A DNA stretch of 64,000 bases from Halichoerus grypus (taxonomy: Eukaryota > Chordata > Mammalia > Carnivora > Phocidae): the NCBI RefSeq assembly GCF_964656455.1, contig NC_135720.1:105288696-105352695 (forward strand), read 5' to 3'. Within the stretch, counting starts at the first letter, position 1. Every line of letters begins with the position of its first letter. Under the pieces are notes generated by a model that did not search any database, had not been told where the DNA came from, and saw only the letters and a list, made by a program, of their open reading frames with translations. Positions 62,328 through 64,000 of this stretch are shown piece by piece. The position numbers and the translations under genes were made by a program.

Positions 62328-64000
62328 CCGGGCGCGGGGACGCGGTAGTGAGGCAGGCAGCCTTCCCTTCCCGGGAGCCCAGGGTCCCTGCGGCAGAGAG
62401 GATGGCGAAAGCACGGCGCTGCCTCGAGGAGCCCAGCAGGAGGGGAGAGCCAGCCCCCGCCCACGGGGTGGGCACCCCGCCCCCCCGCCCCGCCAGAGCA
62501 GGAGCTGAGTCCAGGACTCCCCTCTGCCCTCTAGAGATTACAATCTAGTTGAGACAAGACAAGGACATGGGGACATGCCATCAGAGGCGACAAATGAACG
62601 CATACTCAAGAACAGTCCCTACTTGGCATTTAAGAGCTGATGGTGACCAGAGGTGGACCGAGTTAGTCAGCAAAGAGTGCCCGCAGAGAGAGGGGCTTCA
62701 GCTCTGCCTCTATGGGGCTGGCTTGCGGAAGAGAGTGGGGAGAGCACCCTGACCCAGGGCTAGGGCCAGCTGAAAGGGAGGGGCTGCTCCGGCGAGGCCG
62801 TGAGGGACACATCTCCCTTCACCATGCCCTCCCTCCAGGCCTTGTTTCTTCAGCATGCTGGCCGCAGCGGGCCCCCGGTACCAGGCTGCTGGGTGGCGAG
62901 AGGTGATCATTCGCTGCGCTGCTCCTGTCCAAGCAGAGGGGACACCAAGAGCTTTCGTGTCATGCCCCTGCCCCTGGGACTTATTGCCTTTTCCCTTCTC
63001 TACTATGAGAGGTCAGAGCAGGCCCCGCCCTTCTGAGAGCCTGGCAATGGGCATCCTAAGCCCCCAATTTGGGGTCCTGAAACTCCCCCATACGGGGGGA
63101 GGTCTCTGGAGGCTGGGGTAACTTCTGTTAGCCCCCAGGTCACTTCACACACCCCATCCCAGACAGTCTCTCTGCAGAATAATCCCCACAGAAACCGTGA
63201 AAATGATAAAGGCCTCACCTTCCCCCAAGCCCCCGGGGCACGTGGAGACCCCTCACTGGGCCCTGGAGTTCGGCAGAGCCCCAAGCCCAGCACTCACATA
63301 CACTTCCTATCCTCACATACCACCGAGACAGAGAGAAGCCTGCCCCAACAGCCCAGGGCCTGGTCCCCAGCATCCCTTAAACATCCACAGCCACAAGAAC
63401 ACGGGGGTAGGGAAGGCAGCCACATTCCAAGGACTTTGTTAATGGAGCATCTGGACTAGCTGGGGGCACCCTGATCCTGCCAGGGAATCCCCATATAAGC
63501 CCCCCTCCCTGGGTGAAACTCAGGCTGGCCCAGAGGGCTCCCAGCCTTTGAGCAAAGGCCGGACTGGTAGGCATCGAAAGACGGCCAGCCAACCTGTCAC
63601 GGCTCTGCGCTCCTGACCTTACCCCCTGAACTCAGTCACGTATTCGCTTACATACTTGACACTTTCTAGGTCCCCACTGTGCTCAGAGGACAAAGGTACA
63701 GATGCCTGGAGGGTCACCCAGGTGAATAAAAGCCAGGCCCTCCCGTGAGGAGTTCCCGACCCGCCCATCCTGGAGGCATTTGGAAATATGTGGGCTGTTT
63801 GGGGTTGTCACCATGAGTAACTGGAGTATTAAAAGTATCTAGTGTCCCCCAAACGTTAAATCTCCAACCCACCCCAAACCAACAGCGGGAGCCCGTGCCC
63901 TCGGGGACCCCAGTCTCGGAGGGACTCGCCCCCTGCCCCCGTGAAGGACACAGGGGATGAGAAGCCCAGCGGTGCGGACTTCAGAGGGTGGCGGCAAGGC
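62292..64000 (-). other. VEGFA: VEGFA intron 7 (partial)
   Basis: No sequence encoding the cysteine-rich exon 7 was found up to the window end, so intron 7 exceeds 1.7 kb. The part next to exon 8 (62300-62500) is CpG-dense. 62516-62590 resembles a reverse L2 tail ('ctagagattacaatctagttgagac'). The open frames here are short and GC-driven. Confidence 0.85.

Noticed and set aside
62710..64000. VEGFA exon 7 within the window
   Set aside because: No minus-strand frame here shows the cysteine-rich exon 7 pattern followed by a donor site. The exon must lie beyond 64000.

Overview
The window is mammalian nuclear DNA, most likely from a caniform carnivore and probably an arctoid (bear, seal or mustelid group). 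The evidence is fifteen tRNA-Lys-derived CAN-SINE (SINEC) insertions. Most have crisp target-site duplications of about 10-20 bp, a (TC)n-rich body and a tail ending in AATAAAATCTTT. Older mammalian repeats (MIR, L2, L1M, MER5A/MER20-type hAT elements, one MLT1-type LTR) fill much of the rest. There are no prokaryotic genes, operons or CRISPR arrays.

The only protein gene I can support is the 3' end of VEGFA on the minus strand. Its last coding exon (8a, ending in Cys-Asp-Lys-Pro-Arg-Arg-stop) lies at 62270-62291. A 3'UTR of about 1.97 kb runs down to a cleavage site near 60303. Intron 7 fills 62292-64000, and exon 7 and everything upstream lie beyond the window. The 3'UTR keeps the hnRNP L-type CA-rich element, AU-rich elements, a miR-200 seed match and the terminal ATTAAA signal. 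The alternative exon 8b acceptor and the readthrough frame are also open, but they encode a different end (PLTRKA) from the human SLTRKD.

Everything from 1 to about 60300 is therefore the 3' flank of VEGFA, a gene-poor interval in mammals where distal regulatory DNA is expected. It holds a patchwork of old repeats, a CpG-dense 270-bp patch near 25.84-26.11 kb that could be a promoter or enhancer, a MER20 copy near 50.4 kb, and stretches of unique sequence with no recognisable gene.

The most distinctive structure is a regional minisatellite family with a unit of about 40 bp. It forms three arrays in the same orientation (10.1-10.8, 23.9-24.6 and 49.0-49.5 kb) plus shorter relics on both strands (15.7, 51.1, 52.5 and 55.4 kb). 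One array has a five-unit higher-order duplication. Another is interrupted by a 61-bp copy of a sequence found 1.66 kb upstream. Each unit carries an AP-2-like CCCTGAGGG palindrome and resembles the 3' end of L2 LINEs.
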